Assembly (NCBI RefSeq): GCF_023502145.1
Contig: NZ_JAMFLI010000002.1
Coordinates: 186,001-250,000, forward strand
From: Craterilacuibacter sp. RT1T
Lineage (GTDB): Bacteria; Pseudomonadota; Gammaproteobacteria; Burkholderiales; Chromobacteriaceae
Direction: 5' to 3'
Length of the DNA stretch: 64,000 bases
How positions within the stretch are numbered: the stretch's first letter is position 1; every line of letters begins with the position of its first letter. The position numbers and the translations under genes are program-made. Below are positions 27,756 to 36,262 of the stretch, piece after piece. The notes under the pieces are model-generated. The model was not told the DNA's origin. It searched no databases and saw nothing but the letters and a program-made list of their open reading frames with translations.

Positions 27756-28964
27756 TCAGACGAGTTCGAGAATGGTGGCGGTGCCCATGCCGGCACCGAC
27801 GCACAGGGTGGCAAGTCCGGTGGCCTGGCCGCGGCGCTCCATTTCGTCGAGCAGGGTGCCGAGGATCATCGCGCCGGTCGCACCCAGCGGGTGGCCCATC
27901 GCGATCGCGCCGCCGTTGACGTTGATCGAGGCGTGGTTCACGTTCATCGCCTCCATGAAGCGCAGCACCACGGCCGAGAACGCCTCGTTCAGCTCCCACA
28001 GGGCTATGTCGCGGGCGCTCATGCCGGCGTTTTTCAGCGCGCGCGCCGCAGCCGGCGCCGGGCCGGTCAGCATGATGGTCGGCTCCGAGCCGATGCTGGC
28101 GAAACTTTTGATGCGCGCGCGCGGGGTCAGCCCCAGCGCGCGGCCGGCTTCCAGCGTGCCGATCAGCATCGCGCAGGCGCCGTCGACGATGCCCGAGCTG
28201 TTGCCTGCGTGGTGCAGGTGGTGGATCTTCTCGACTTCCGGGTAGCGGGTCAGCGCGACCGTGTCGAAGCCCGCCTTGGCGCCCATCTCTGCGAACGAGG
28301 GCTTGAGCGCGGCGAGCGTCTCGACGCTGGTCTCTGGGCGGATCATCTCGTCCTTGTCGAGCAGCACGCGGCCCAGAAGGTCGGTGGCTGGCACCACCGA
28401 GCGCGCGAAGCGGCCCTCGCGCCAGGCGACGCTTGCGCGGCGGTGGCTCTCGGCCGCGTAAGCGTCGAGCATTTCGCGGCTGTAGCCGTACTTGCTGGCC
28501 AGCAGGTCAGCCGAGACGCCCTGCATCACGAAGCGCGTCGCGAAGGCGACCGCCGGGTCGATAGCCCAGCTGCCGCCGTCGGCGCCCATCGGCACCCGGC
28601 TCATGCTCTCGACGCCGCCGGCGACCACGAGGCCGGCCTGGCCGGCCATCACCTTGGCCGCGCCCTGGTTGACAGCCTCGAGGCCGGACGCGCAGTAACG
28701 GTTGACCTGCACGCCGGGGACGGACTCGTCGAAACCGGCGGCGAGCGCGGCGATGCGCGCGATATTGCCGCCCTGTTCGCCGACCGCGACCACGCAGCCC
28801 AGCGTCAGATCCTCGACGTGGCGGGTGTCCAGATCGTTGCGCCGGGCAAGCGCCGACAGGGCCTGCGCGGCCAGCGCGACCGGGGTGAGTTCGGCGAGCG
28901 CGCCGTCGGCCTTGCCCTTGCCGCGCGGCGTGCGCACATGGTCGAAGATGTAAGCGTCAGTCAT
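27756..28964 (-). CDS. Acetyl-CoA C-acyltransferase (thiolase)
   Basis: A 402-residue thiolase that cleaves 3-ketoacyl-CoA. Nucleophile C91 lies in NRYCASGLEAV, the catalytic histidine in GGAIAMGHPLGATG near residue 350, and the second cysteine in LCVGAGMGTA near residue 390. It is the first gene of the long minus-strand catabolic operon; the stop lies nine bases before the FadB-like start. The promoter must be in 28965-29170. Together these two genes form the core beta-oxidation step for the island's substrate. Confidence 0.95.
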   Translation of the reverse strand: MTDAYIFDHVRTPRGKGKADGALAELTPVALAAQALSALARRNDLDTRHVEDLTLGCVVAVGEQGGNIARIAALAAGFDESVPGVQVNRYCASGLEAVNQGAAKVMAGQAGLVVAGGVESMSRVPMGADGGSWAIDPAVAFATRFVMQGVSADLLASKYGYSREMLDAYAAESHRRASVAWREGRFARSVVPATDLLGRVLLDKDEMIRPETSVETLAALKPSFAEMGAKAGFDTVALTRYPEVEKIHHLHHAGNSSGIVDGACAMLIGTLEAGRALGLTPRARIKSFASIGSEPTIMLTGPAPAAARALKNAGMSARDIALWELNEAFSAVVLRFMEAMNVNHASINVNGGAIAMGHPLGATGAMILGTLLDEMERRGQATGLATLCVGAGMGTATILELV

Positions 28965-30107
28965 CGATCTTCCTCATGAGGGGAGGGCGAAGCAGCCCGT
29001 CTGGCGGACATCGTTACCCAGATGACTGGCGCCGTTCATCGTCCGTATGGAGGTGGTAGCCCTGAGTTGGAACGGAGTGCAAGACATCATCTCGCCGGTA
29101 CGGTCTCGTACATTTTATCGGTGCACTATTGCGGCTATTTTGTTGACATTCTTGCCGCCTTGCCGCCTTGCCGCCTACGCAAGCCATTTCTGCCGCGTCT
29201 GTCCGCTAAGCGGCCAGATCGCCGCGATGGGTGTTGCTGCTGGCAACCCTGATGCATCGCCCGCTTCACCGGCTAACCGGGCAAGCTCCTGCCCGAGCGC
29301 TAGAAGTGCCTCGCCACGGCGAGGCATATCGATTGCCGCGACCATATCGGCATTTTCCTTGAAACCGCATTCAACACAGCAAAACTGCGCTTGGGCCTGA
29401 CGCTTGTCTTTTCAAGGCATGACCGCAGGCCGGGCATGTGCGGCTGCTGTGCTGTGGCGGCACCACAATCAGATATCGCCATCCCATCCCCGCTTGTACC
29501 TGATCGGGTTTGCAGCCTTGCGGATAGCAGAAGCTGTCGTTTTTCCATTTCCTTTTGAACTTTGGAAGTTGTTATGGCGCACTGAGCTTGCGTGTTGCGC
29601 GGTAGTTCGCCGTTGGGCATGCGTCCGTATTGGCAGGTTGGGCGTCGTTGTATGATAAAGCCATGCCTATTTGACGCATCACCGTGCAAGGTTATTTCAG
29701 ATTAAACGAATGCCTACAGCGCACACGCTATCCATGCTGGCCGCAAATGACGAGGTTTTTGGCGTGCCGGATAAGTTTGAGTATTCGCTGCATGTAGTCT
29801 TTCCGGACGATGTAGCAGCTTTCGTTACTGATCAGATTGATATGCAAGGGGCGCCGTCAGCAGACTGTCCCGGAGCCGGAGTACGACAGGAGTGCGATGT
29901 GCATAGTGCAACACCAGGGTGGATGCCGGTGCTGTAAGTCTGCCTGTTGCTGCTGTCGCTGACGATGATCGGTAACCATTTTGTATGGCATCGCCTACGT
30001 CGGCTACACCTGCTCAGACTTGGTCAACCATTCGCTGGGAGATTGAGGCTATATGTCGGCTTAACGTACAGCGTCTAACCCTGACCTGAGAGTAAAGGAG
30101 ATCCGTT
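28965..30107. other. Gene-poor region with TnpB remnant and short repeats
   Basis: Over 1.1 kb without an intact gene. It contains the catabolic operon promoter region next to 28965, a triple 8-base repeat TTGCCGCC (29152-29175), the TnpB remnant (29175-29640) and an 88-codon open frame at 29671-29937 (plus) that I do not recognise and consider doubtful. The ribosome site for the DUF1329 gene ends the region. Confidence 0.5.
29175..29640 (-). pseudogene. IS200/IS605-family TnpB remnant with internal deletion and frameshift
   Basis: On the minus strand one frame reads LPKFKRKWKNDSFCYPQGCKP, the conserved N-terminal WED-like start of TnpB, then after a few residues jumps to YLIVVPPQHSSRTCPACGH, the C-terminal RuvC/zinc-ribbon segment. 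The whole middle, including most RuvC catalytic parts, is deleted. A frameshift follows, and the next frame completes the zinc ribbon (FCCVECGFKENADMVAAID) and a proline/alanine-rich tail to a stop at 29175. No intact guide-nuclease is possible. Confidence 0.8.
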
Positions 30108-31481
30108 ATGCAACAACAAGCACTTCGTATCGCAGCCACTGGCGCATTCGTTTTATTTTCTGCGCATGCAATGGCTGCTATTTCTGCCTCCGAGGCTGCG
30201 CGCTTGGGTAAGGATTTGACCTGTGTTGGAGCCGAGAGGGCAGGTAACGCCGATGGATCAATCCCTGCTTTTTCCGGTAAATGGCTGGGGGCACAGGCGA
30301 ACCCGGGCTGGAAAATGAATGCAGGTAGTCACGCGAGCGACGTCTATCCGAACGACAAACCATTATTCGTGATTACGGCTGCCAATATGGAGAAGTATGC
30401 TGACAAGCTCAACGAAGGGCAGAAAGCATTACTGAAAAAGTACCCGGACAGCTACAACATGCCGGTCTACCAGAGTCGACGTGATTTCCGTTATCCAGAC
30501 TATGTGTGCGATACCGTACTGGAAAACGCCAAAACCGCCAAGGTGACCGATAACGGTATGGGTGTTGATGCGACTACCGGTGCGATCCCATTCCCGATTC
30601 CGAAAAATGGCATTGAGGCGCTCTGGAACATGCTGTTGCCACATCGCCCGTATACCGTTCAGACGGTACGCGATAACGCGACGGTTACTGGCAACGGTAT
30701 TGTCTGGGGGCGACTGAAGTCGGTAGGTCTGACGCCGGCGTATGATCCGAAGGTGCGCAGCAAAACCAGCGACGGCGTTTTCTCGTACTACATGACGAGC
30801 ACCTTGCTACCCGAGCGGGAGAAAGGTGGCGTGACCGTATCGCACGAACCGTATAATTTTGCCAAGAATTACCGCCTGGCGTGGCGTTACGATCCAGGCA
30901 CGCGCCGCGTGCGTCAGGTTCCGGGTTTTGGTTTTGACCAGCCGGTAGCTGCAGTCAGTGGCAGCATGGTGATCGATGAGGATCGCCTATTTAATGGATC
31001 CCCCGAACGTTACGACTGGAAACTAGCTGGTAAGCGCGAGATATACATTCCGTACAACGCCTATCGTGTGGCCAGCCCCAAGCTCAAGTACAAGGACTTA
31101 CTCACGCAGAAACATCCGAATCCGGAGCCGATGCGCTACGAGCTGCACCGGGTGTGGGTGCTTGAGGGTAAGCTCAAGCCAGGCATGCGCCACCTGTACC
31201 CGAAGCGCGTGATATTCCTTGATGAGGATAGCTGGCACGGTGTGTACTCAGACCAGTACGACGGTCAAGGTAAGCTGTGGCGTGCAGCGATTGCACACCA
31301 CTACTACTCGCCAGACTTCAGCGGCCAGTTTAACTCGACGACGTTCTACCATGACCTCAACTCGGGCTCCTACGTTGCATACGGGATGCTCAACGAGCAG
31401 TCGAAGTCCGACGTGCTCAACGCCGGCGGGCTCAACCCCGAGGACTTTACTGCGGACTCTGCGCGCCGCGTCGGGAAGTAA
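30108..31481 (+). CDS. DUF1329 family exported protein
   Basis: A 457-residue protein with a Sec signal peptide (cleavage after AHAMA near residue 24) and the DUF1329 hallmarks: an early SASEAARLGKDLTCVGAE, YAWRYDPGTRRVRQVPGFGFD-type block (RLAWRYDPGTRRVRQ) and EPMRYELHRVWVLE with KYKD and RHLYPKR. The family is predicted to have a LolA/LolB-like beta-barrel-half fold and usually accompanies DUF1302 outer membrane proteins and efflux or uptake of hydrophobic compounds in pseudomonads. Here no DUF1302 partner is adjacent. Strong ribosome site TAAAGGAG. Likely periplasmic or outer membrane associated. Confidence 0.88.
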   Translation: MQQQALRIAATGAFVLFSAHAMAAISASEAARLGKDLTCVGAERAGNADGSIPAFSGKWLGAQANPGWKMNAGSHASDVYPNDKPLFVITAANMEKYADKLNEGQKALLKKYPDSYNMPVYQSRRDFRYPDYVCDTVLENAKTAKVTDNGMGVDATTGAIPFPIPKNGIEALWNMLLPHRPYTVQTVRDNATVTGNGIVWGRLKSVGLTPAYDPKVRSKTSDGVFSYYMTSTLLPEREKGGVTVSHEPYNFAKNYRLAWRYDPGTRRVRQVPGFGFDQPVAAVSGSMVIDEDRLFNGSPERYDWKLAGKREIYIPYNAYRVASPKLKYKDLLTQKHPNPEPMRYELHRVWVLEGKLKPGMRHLYPKRVIFLDEDSWHGVYSDQYDGQGKLWRAAIAHHYYSPDFSGQFNSTTFYHDLNSGSYVAYGMLNEQSKSDVLNAGGLNPEDFTADSARRVGK

Positions 31482-31492
31482 TCACTGACAGG

Positions 31493-31517
31493 GTAGGCCC
31501 GGTTTCACTGGGCCTAC
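31493..31517. terminator. Possible terminator hairpin after DUF1329 gene
   Basis: Eight-base stem GTAGGCCC / GGGCCTAC with a nine-base loop, 12 bases past the stop. No U-run follows, so it is only a possible terminator. Confidence 0.4.
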
Positions 31518-31765
31518 TGATCCGGCCAAATGAAATATGGATTCTCTGCAGCGTATTTGACGCAATGATCTTGGCGGACGCTTTGGGCCGTTCAGGTGGT
31601 CCTTTGCGTTTGGCTACATGATTCATGGCGGCAATTTACTTTGGTCTTGATGCTGCATGAGAGACCTGATGGTCTGAGCCCAGCTTCACCTCGTTTGAGT
31701 AAAGCCGCACATTTGCAATGCCAAGCATGGCAAAACTTACCCTTGAGCATTCCGGAGTCCACACC

Positions 31766-33280
31766 ATGCCGCCCAGCCTTAAGCCGTTTGCTGCGATAGT
31801 CGCGGCCGCCTTCACCTGCGCCGCCCCCGTCTACGCTGCACCGGCGGCGCGCCCGAACATTCTGGTGATCATGGCCGACGACGTCGGCGTCACCAATATC
31901 GGCGCCTACAGCCATGGCATGATGGTGCCGACCCCGAACATCGACCGCCTCGCCCGCGAGGGCATGCTGTTCACCGACCACTACGCCGAACCCTCGAGCA
32001 CGCCGGGCCGTGCGGCCTTTCTGACCGGCCAGTTGCCGATCCGCACCGGGCTGACCACGGTCGGGCTGCCCGGCAGCAAGCTGGGGCTGGACGCACGCGA
32101 CCCGACGCTGGCCGAGGTCTTGAAGGAACAGGGCTACCGCACCGGCCAGTTCGGCAAGAACCACCTGGGCGACCGCAACGAACACCTGCCGACCGTGCAC
32201 GGCTTCGACGAGTTCTACGGTAACCTCTACCACCTCAATACCGAAGAGGAGCCGTTCCGCCCGGACTGGCCGCAGGATCCGGGCTTTGACGCACGCTACA
32301 AGCCGCGCGGCGTACTCGACTGCAAGGCGACGGCCAGCGATGACACCACCGAAGACGGCCGCTTCGGCAAGGTCGGCAAGCAGGCCTGCCGCGACACCGG
32401 CGCGCTCTCGCCCAAACGGATGGAGACGGTTGACGACGAATTCGAGGCGCGCGCCGTCAACTTCATGCAGCGCGCCGTCAAGGCGGACACGCCGTTCTTC
32501 GTCTGGCACAACCCGACGCGCATGCACATCTACACCCACCTGCGCGACGAGCACAAGGCGCTGGCCAAGCCCTATTCGTCGGAGATGGACATCTACGGCA
32601 GCGGGCTGATCGAGCTGGATCGCTCGGTCGGGCGCATGTTGAAGAAGCTCGACGACATGGGTGCCGCCGACAACACCATCGTGATCTTCACCTCGGACAA
32701 CGGGCCGATGTCGCAGTGGTGGCCGGACGGCGGCACCAGCCCGTTCCGCGGCGAGAAGGCGACTACCTGGGAAGGCGGCGTGCGCGTGCCGATGCTGGTG
32801 CGCTGGCCGGCGAAGATCAAGGCCGGCAGTGTCAGCAACGGCATCCAGGACAATACCGACCTCTTCACCACCCTGGCCTCCGCCGCCGGCCGCCCGCAGG
32901 TCGCGTCCGAGCTGAAGGCGAAGGACAAAGTGTATATCGACGGCGTCGACAACCTCGCGCACTGGCAGGGGAAGGCACCTTCGGCGCGCAACTTCCACCT
33001 CTACTACAACGAGCGCGAGCTCTCTGCGGTACGCATCGGCAACTGGAAGAGCCACCTGAAGACCCGCGAGGGCTTCTTCGACGAGAACAAGCCGGCGGCG
33101 CTGATCTTCAACCTTCGCATGGACCCGTACGAGCGTCAGAGTGGCTGGAAGTCGCAGGAAATCGCGATGAAGCTGGGCATGGCGTGGGGCGGCCAGATCC
33201 GCGACGTGGTCGGCGCGCACCGCGCCTCGCTCGCCCAGTTCCCGCCGCGCCAGGCCGGCGGTTCGCTGCGTGTGGAGTAA
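31766..33280 (+). CDS. Periplasmic serine-type sulfatase (arylsulfatase family)
   Basis: A 504-residue sulfatase that removes sulfate from an organic sulfate ester. Signal peptide to about residue 24 (VYA cleavage). The metal site begins with NILVIMADDVG (31-41; D38, D39), and the activation motif is S-T-P-G-R followed by AAFLTG, with S78 in the position converted to formylglycine. Because it is serine, not cysteine, it requires a radical-SAM maturase of the AtsB/anSME type, and that gene follows directly. Further metal ligands lie in FTSDNGP. The ATG at 31766 has CGGAG upstream; the open frame runs 16 codons further without support. Resembles Klebsiella AtsA in plan. Confidence 0.92.
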   Translation: MPPSLKPFAAIVAAAFTCAAPVYAAPAARPNILVIMADDVGVTNIGAYSHGMMVPTPNIDRLAREGMLFTDHYAEPSSTPGRAAFLTGQLPIRTGLTTVGLPGSKLGLDARDPTLAEVLKEQGYRTGQFGKNHLGDRNEHLPTVHGFDEFYGNLYHLNTEEEPFRPDWPQDPGFDARYKPRGVLDCKATASDDTTEDGRFGKVGKQACRDTGALSPKRMETVDDEFEARAVNFMQRAVKADTPFFVWHNPTRMHIYTHLRDEHKALAKPYSSEMDIYGSGLIELDRSVGRMLKKLDDMGAADNTIVIFTSDNGPMSQWWPDGGTSPFRGEKATTWEGGVRVPMLVRWPAKIKAGSVSNGIQDNTDLFTTLASAAGRPQVASELKAKDKVYIDGVDNLAHWQGKAPSARNFHLYYNERELSAVRIGNWKSHLKTREGFFDENKPAALIFNLRMDPYERQSGWKSQEIAMKLGMAWGGQIRDVVGAHRASLAQFPPRQAGGSLRVE

Positions 33281-33284
33281 GCCC

Positions 33285-34553
33285 GTGCCGCCGACCCTCC
33301 AACCGCAGGCGGCCGTGCGCCGCCGCTTCCACGTGATGGTCAAACCGGCCGGCGCCCTGTGCAACCTCGATTGCAGCTACTGCTTCTACCTGCACAAGGA
33401 AACCCTGCTTGGCCAGCCCAAACAGCCGCGCATCAGCGACGAGCTGCTCGAGGAACATATCCGCCAGTATATCGAGGCGCAGGACGGCGAGCGGGTGGTG
33501 TTCTCCTGGCAGGGCGGCGAGCCGACCGTGCTGGGCCTGCCGTTTTTCGAGAAGGTCGTCGCACTGCAGGCGAAGTACCGCCGCGCCGGCCAGGCCATCG
33601 ATAACGACCTGCAGACCAACGGCGTGCTCTTGACCGAAGAATGGGCCGCTTTTCTGGCCCAGCACGGCTTCATGGTCGGTTTGTCGGTCGACGGCCCGGC
33701 GCACCTGCACGACAAGCACCGCCCGAGCAAGGGCGGCAAGGGCTCGCACGCGGGGGCACTCGCCGCCGCGCGCCTGCTGCAAAAGCACGGTGTTCCGTTT
33801 GCCGCGCTGGCGGTGGTCAACCGCGACAGCGCGCGCGAGCCGCTCGCCGTCTACCGCCATCTGGTCGACGAGCTGGGCGCATGGCGCGTGCAGTTTACCC
33901 CCTGCGTCGAAGCGAAAAATTTCCGCGAACAGGCGCCTTGCCTGTGGCCGAAGGACGCGCGCGCCGAAGTCGGTTCACCGCGCGCGCACCCCGGCCACCC
34001 GCTGTCGGTGGTCACCGAATGGTCGGTCGACCCGGACGACTGGGGTCGCTTCCTGGTCGCGGTATGGGACGAATGGTTCGCCCGGGACCTGGGCCGCGTG
34101 CACGTCAACCTGTTCGAGACCGCCGTCGCGCAAAGCATGGGGCTGCCGGCGCAGACCTGCACCCAGTCCGAGTTCTGCGGCAAGGCGCTCGCGCTCGAGC
34201 ACGACGGCTCGCTCTACGCCTGCGACCACTTCGTCTACCCCGAATTCAGGCTGGGCAATATCCGCACGCTGGATGAGGGCCGCGCCGCCTTCTCTGCGCG
34301 CCAGCAGGCGTTCGGCTTCGCCAAACGCGACACCCTGCCTTCCGACTGCCGGCGCTGCCCGCACCTCACACTGTGCTGGGGCGAGTGCCCGAAAAACCGC
34401 CTGCTGACCACCCGGGGCGGCGAGTCCGGCCTTAACTACCTGTGCCGCGGCTGGCAGGCGTTCTATACACATATCGAACCGGGGCTTGCCGTTATCGGCG
34501 CGCAGCTTGGTAAAATGCCTCAGCACACCCGCATGATGGAAACGCCGCCATGA
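33285..34553 (+). CDS. Anaerobic sulfatase-maturating enzyme (radical SAM)
   Basis: A 422-residue radical-SAM enzyme that oxidises the active-site serine of the upstream sulfatase to formylglycine. The SAM-cluster motif is C26-x3-C30-x2-C33 (CNLDCSYCF), followed by SWQGGEPT. The C-terminal SPASM half carries the extra cysteines: SEFCGKAL, YACDHFV, CRRCPHLTLCWGECPKN. GTG at 33285 is favoured because GGAG ends seven bases earlier, inside the sulfatase stop region; a GTG at 33270 overlapping the sulfatase is possible. The maturase acts in the cytoplasm before export of the sulfatase. Confidence 0.93.
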   Translation: MPPTLQPQAAVRRRFHVMVKPAGALCNLDCSYCFYLHKETLLGQPKQPRISDELLEEHIRQYIEAQDGERVVFSWQGGEPTVLGLPFFEKVVALQAKYRRAGQAIDNDLQTNGVLLTEEWAAFLAQHGFMVGLSVDGPAHLHDKHRPSKGGKGSHAGALAAARLLQKHGVPFAALAVVNRDSAREPLAVYRHLVDELGAWRVQFTPCVEAKNFREQAPCLWPKDARAEVGSPRAHPGHPLSVVTEWSVDPDDWGRFLVAVWDEWFARDLGRVHVNLFETAVAQSMGLPAQTCTQSEFCGKALALEHDGSLYACDHFVYPEFRLGNIRTLDEGRAAFSARQQAFGFAKRDTLPSDCRRCPHLTLCWGECPKNRLLTTRGGESGLNYLCRGWQAFYTHIEPGLAVIGAQLGKMPQHTRMMETPP

Positions 34554-35024
34554 AGGTTCTTGCGCTGCCGGTTTTAGCGGTCCGGCGAGCCTGAACAGCG
34601 GATCTGAGACCCCGGGCAGCGGGGCGTGCGGCGAGAGGTGAGTCACCCGTCGTCCGGCCGCGCTCAGATAAATGGCGTGTTGCAGCCGGATCTTCTCTAG
34701 TTTCGACAAAGTTCGTTGCAAAGCGGCAATCGGGGCATCGCAAACCTATGCAGGAGTGGAGTAGGGGCTTTTGCAGATTTGTCCCCGATTACGCTGCGTG
34801 TAGGTGAGGGACTTCATACTCTCGCGGCCAAAGCGTTGAACAGGTGTGCGGATCATATGTCAACAGCTCTTAGAGCCTGTTCACGATCTGCTGTGCATCG
34901 ACGATACGGCGTTAAAAACAGCTTCGAAATGCTCATATACCATCTGTACATTCCGCTTTCTCAGCCGTTTTCGCCTTGTCTCGCCCTTGCTCGCGAGATC
35001 GTGAACACGCTCTTAGCCACGGGA
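34554..35024. other. Intergenic region carrying a MITE-like repeat
   Basis: About 470 bases with no credible gene. The first 250 bases look like decayed, GC-mixed sequence without recognisable content. The last 145 bases are a compact element bounded by 20-base terminal inverted repeats (separate entry). Confidence 0.6.
34871..35015. repeat. MITE-like element with terminal inverted repeats
   Basis: The left end TTAGAGCCTGTTCACGATCT and the reverse complement of the right end TAAGAGCGTGTTCACGATCT match at 18 of 20 bases. The 100-base interior has no coding capacity. Size, ends and lack of genes fit a non-autonomous miniature transposable element mobilised by an IS elsewhere in the genome. No clear target-site duplication is visible. 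Confidence 0.7.
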
Positions 35025-36260
35025 TTAGCTTAGCTCGCGAAACGGTATTCCCTTATCCGTGCGCGGCTCGCCGGGCAGACCCAGCACGCGCTCGCCAACA
35101 CTGTTCTTGACGATTTCATCAGTGCCTCCGGCAATACGCATGCCGGCTGCGCCGAACCACAGATCTTCAACATTGCTCCAGCTGTCGCCCAGCAGCTCGG
35201 ACGTCACCATTGACTGCTGACCTTTAAGGTCAAACGCGAGATAGGCGAAGTCCTGCAGGGTGCGCGCACCGACAATTTTAGCGACAGACAGCTCGGGGCC
35301 CGGCGCCTCTCCACGTCCAAGTGCAGTTAGCGCACGCGCCTGCATCAGCCATAACCCTTGTGTGTTCATATAGAGTTCGGCCAGCCGCTCGCGCATGCGA
35401 CCGTCCTCGATCGCCGGCGCGCCGTCAAAGCCCGGTGCTTCGCGCATCAGTGCGAGGCCCCGCTGCCATAGCCCAGGCGGGATTACTCCGCCAATCGACA
35501 GACGCTCGCTCATCAGCGCCGTCATCGTCACCTTCCAGCCTGCGCAAACCTCACCGATCCTTTGCGTATCCGGCACGAATACTTCGTTGAGGAAAACCTC
35601 GTTGAATTCGGCCTCGCCGCTGGCCTGGCGGATCGGCCGCACTTCGACGCCGGCAGCATGCATGTCGACGTAAAAGCAGGTCAACCCGTCAAACTTGGGC
35701 TTGTCCGGGTCGGTGCGCGCCAGCACCATGCCGAAGTCCGCGAACTGCGCGTAGGTGGTCCATACTTTCTGCCCTTTGAGTAGCCAACCGTCGCGCCCGT
35801 CGGTGCAACGCTCGGCACGCGTGCGTACCATGCCCAGGTCGGAGCCGGCATCCGGTTCGGACAACAACTGACACCACAATTCGCGCCCGTACAGCGCAGG
35901 CTCGACAAAGCGCGCCCGTTGCGCATCGCTGCCGTGCGCGGCGAGCGCCGGGATGACCATGCCCAGACTGACCGCAAACGCGTTGCGCGGCACCAGGAAC
36001 TGCCCCTCTTCCTCGCGGTAGATCATCTCCTGCATCGGCGTGCCGCCTAATCCACCGAGCGCCTTATCCCATGTGATCGCCCCGAAACCCGCGTGCGCCT
36101 TGCACGCCTGCCACGCGCGTGATGCCTCAACCATCTCGGCCTGCCCCAGACCGCGTCCGTACAACTCGTCTACGCGCTGCTTACGCTCGGCATTTGCCTC
36201 CAGCCACGCGCGGCACTTGGCGCGGAACGCCGCCTCTGGTGTGGAATCCTTGAAGTCCAT
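35025..36260 (-). CDS. Acyl-CoA dehydrogenase, catalytic-type subunit
   Basis: A 411-residue acyl-CoA dehydrogenase-fold flavoprotein that introduces an alpha-beta double bond into an acyl-CoA. It shows the usual N-terminal helical part, the beta-domain signatures LLSEPDAGSDLG and GQKVWTTYAQFADFG, and the C-terminal RIAGGTDEIVKNSVGERVLGLP. It resembles the large subunits of steroid-catabolic FadE pairs. The ATG at 36260 is favoured by GGGAG seven bases upstream over GTG 36266; it starts three bases from the stop of the partner gene, so the two are co-translated. Confidence 0.92.
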   Translation of the reverse strand: MDFKDSTPEAAFRAKCRAWLEANAERKQRVDELYGRGLGQAEMVEASRAWQACKAHAGFGAITWDKALGGLGGTPMQEMIYREEEGQFLVPRNAFAVSLGMVIPALAAHGSDAQRARFVEPALYGRELWCQLLSEPDAGSDLGMVRTRAERCTDGRDGWLLKGQKVWTTYAQFADFGMVLARTDPDKPKFDGLTCFYVDMHAAGVEVRPIRQASGEAEFNEVFLNEVFVPDTQRIGEVCAGWKVTMTALMSERLSIGGVIPPGLWQRGLALMREAPGFDGAPAIEDGRMRERLAELYMNTQGLWLMQARALTALGRGEAPGPELSVAKIVGARTLQDFAYLAFDLKGQQSMVTSELLGDSWSNVEDLWFGAAGMRIAGGTDEIVKNSVGERVLGLPGEPRTDKGIPFRELS

Positions 36261-36262
36261 GC

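Noticed and set aside
29671-29937. An 88-codon plus-strand frame after the TnpB remnant
   Set aside because: No ribosome site, no family resemblance, and it lies in a decayed region; too weak to list as a gene.
31592-33364. A 590-codon minus-strand open frame opposite the sulfatase
   Set aside because: No recognisable domain and biased composition; the plus strand carries a sulfatase with signal peptide and activation motif.
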